Source: Candidatus Moanabacter tarae | GTDB lineage: Bacteria; Verrucomicrobiota; Verrucomicrobiia; Opitutales; UBA2987 | NCBI GenBank assembly: GCA_003226295.1 | Contig: CP029803.1 | Location: forward strand, 62,001 to 126,000 | Direction of reading: 5' to 3' | Length of the DNA stretch: 64,000 nucleotides | Program-made: the position numbers and the translations under genes | Part shown: positions 63,164 through 64,000 of the stretch, in pieces | Numbering within the stretch: the first letter of the stretch is position 1 | Layout: the number at the start of each line of letters is the position of its first letter | Notes under the pieces: model-generated | The model's input: only the letters and a program-made list of their open reading frames with translations | Database searches by the model: none | What the model was told of the DNA's origin: nothing

Positions 63164-63649
63164 CCAGAGTTAGCTGATAGGCAATTTTTTAACAGAATGC
63201 TGAACCGATGGGAATACCAATAAGATCAATGAGGGAAATGGTCGCGATCAATGTTTCAGTTCTCAAGAATAAACTGGCTGTGATGAATATATCTGCTGTC
63301 CAATATCCAACCAATATAGAAGGATGCATGCTTCTATATGAGGGACGTGTCGTTGAATTCCTGAGATTTATAACTCTAGAAATTGTGTTCTTGCTCGATC
63401 CTTTAATGTGTGACGGCCTAGATAATCCTGTTGGGTCAGATTATCTCGACCCTAGAATACGCAGTGATAAACTTTCCTGCTAATCCTCAGACTTTCAGCG
63501 CATGTTAAATGTCGCAGTACAACACTAAATTCGCACGAGTGAATTCCTCTTGCCAAGAACTGATTTTAAGGAGTTAAAATTTAAAGCTTCAAGCAGAGGA
63601 TAAAGTTCTGCAGATTATTCTAGCGATTGCCCTTTAAGAATTGCGTGTT
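63164..63649. other. Gap before the right-edge gene: no gene seen
   Basis: About 485 AT-rich bases. A 91-codon plus-strand frame at 63208-63483 has no family likeness and is not called; it is the only candidate. Confidence 0.4.
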
Positions 63650-64000
63650 ATGAGAAGCCAACAAACTGAACACATGGAAGTGCTTGTGACTGACCTTAAG
63701 AGAGGTGGATTGACTGAGCAGTCTTTACGAGAGGGTATTGCCAAAATTGTGGCCAGTAACAAACTTTGTCAGGATCTCCTGTACCTCCATGGTCGGTCAA
63801 CGTCGCTAAGCGCTGAGATATTGGGAATGTCCCTGATCGAAGGTGGTAAAGAAGTTATTTTGGACTCTGATCCGGAGGAGTGGCCCTATAAGTCGGTGTT
63901 GGACGCCATAAAGGATGGTTGGCGAGTTATCTCCTTCCCTAGTATGTCGTTGTTAACGATGAGCGATGATGAATTTCATGGATTGGGCTTTCAATTTGTA
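63650..64000 (+). CDS. Small PhyH-associated family protein (partial at the right edge)
   Basis: The first 117 codons of a gene that continues past the window. The N-terminal 60 residues are a helical, charged region; then PYKSVLDAIKDGWRVIS matches the core of the 100-residue protein at 36624-36926, with a following LTMSDDEFHGLGFQFV. The same core next to a PhyH gene there suggests that a PhyH gene may follow here beyond the edge. Function unknown. Confidence 0.7.
   Translation, partial: MRSQQTEHMEVLVTDLKRGGLTEQSLREGIAKIVASNKLCQDLLYLHGRSTSLSAEILGMSLIEGGKEVILDSDPEEWPYKSVLDAIKDGWRVISFPSMSLLTMSDDEFHGLGFQFV

Noticed and set aside
63208-63483. A 91-codon plus-strand frame near the right edge
   Set aside because: No recognisable motif or ribosome site; could be real but is unsupported.

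Overview
The window reads as a chromosomal segment of a Gram-negative bacterium, most plausibly a marine or environmental member of the Verrucomicrobiota (Opitutales/Puniceicoccales-like). This is inferred from the gene repertoire: a fur-sufCBD-sufT operon, ThrH, RibBA, many phytanoyl-CoA-dioxygenase-like (PhyH) proteins, sugar-phosphate-isomerase-like TIM barrels, DUF6807/PmoA-like, NIPSNAP and RraA proteins. No rRNA, tRNA, CRISPR array, insertion sequence or prophage was recognised. The left edge cuts an iron-dependent alcohol dehydrogenase and the right edge cuts a small protein gene.

Region 1 (1-25.5 kb) is compact housekeeping DNA. tyrA-aroA-cmk (minus strand) supplies aromatic amino acids and CMP phosphorylation, followed by thrH. 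Then come a pilin gene with a clear terminator, a VTT-domain membrane protein overlapping xseA, and an Fpg-type glycosylase. The plus-strand run ribBA-ribH-nusB-ftsY-aroB is tightly coupled by short overlaps and continues into a hypothetical gene, pdxA, an A-type Fe-S carrier gene, infC and a cell-wall amidase gene. On the minus strand a Fur-family regulator heads sufC-sufB-sufD-sufT, with clpP downstream. A Fur/PerR-like palindrome lies upstream of the regulator.

Region 2 (25.5-32 kb) holds a family 2 glycosyltransferase, a divergent aspartate/aromatic aminotransferase-like protein, a three-gene redox module (pentahaem cytochrome c, single-haem DUF3365 protein, and a membrane protein with a di-haem b histidine pattern) and a PhoD-like phosphatase.

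Region 3 (32-64 kb) is loosely packed accessory DNA with long apparently non-coding gaps. It carries a sugar-acid dehydratase of the enolase superfamily, two SDR/MDR dehydrogenases, an aldo/keto reductase, an amidohydrolase resembling fuconolactonase, L-rhamnose mutarotase, RraA and Ldh-family proteins, DUF2848 and DUF2088 proteins, an RND efflux pair, a Nudix protein, a thioredoxin-like protein, SelO and five PhyH-type oxygenases. Together they suggest scavenging and oxidative breakdown of deoxysugars, sugar acids and small organic molecules. The most notable items are a PhyH protein with a halogenase-like HxA site, a small protein family translationally coupled to PhyH, the di-haem b/multihaem c module, a RibBA with a ruined GTP cyclohydrolase II site, and a 13-codon mini-ORF with an almost perfect Shine-Dalgarno sequence and a strong terminator at about 59.2-59.4 kb.
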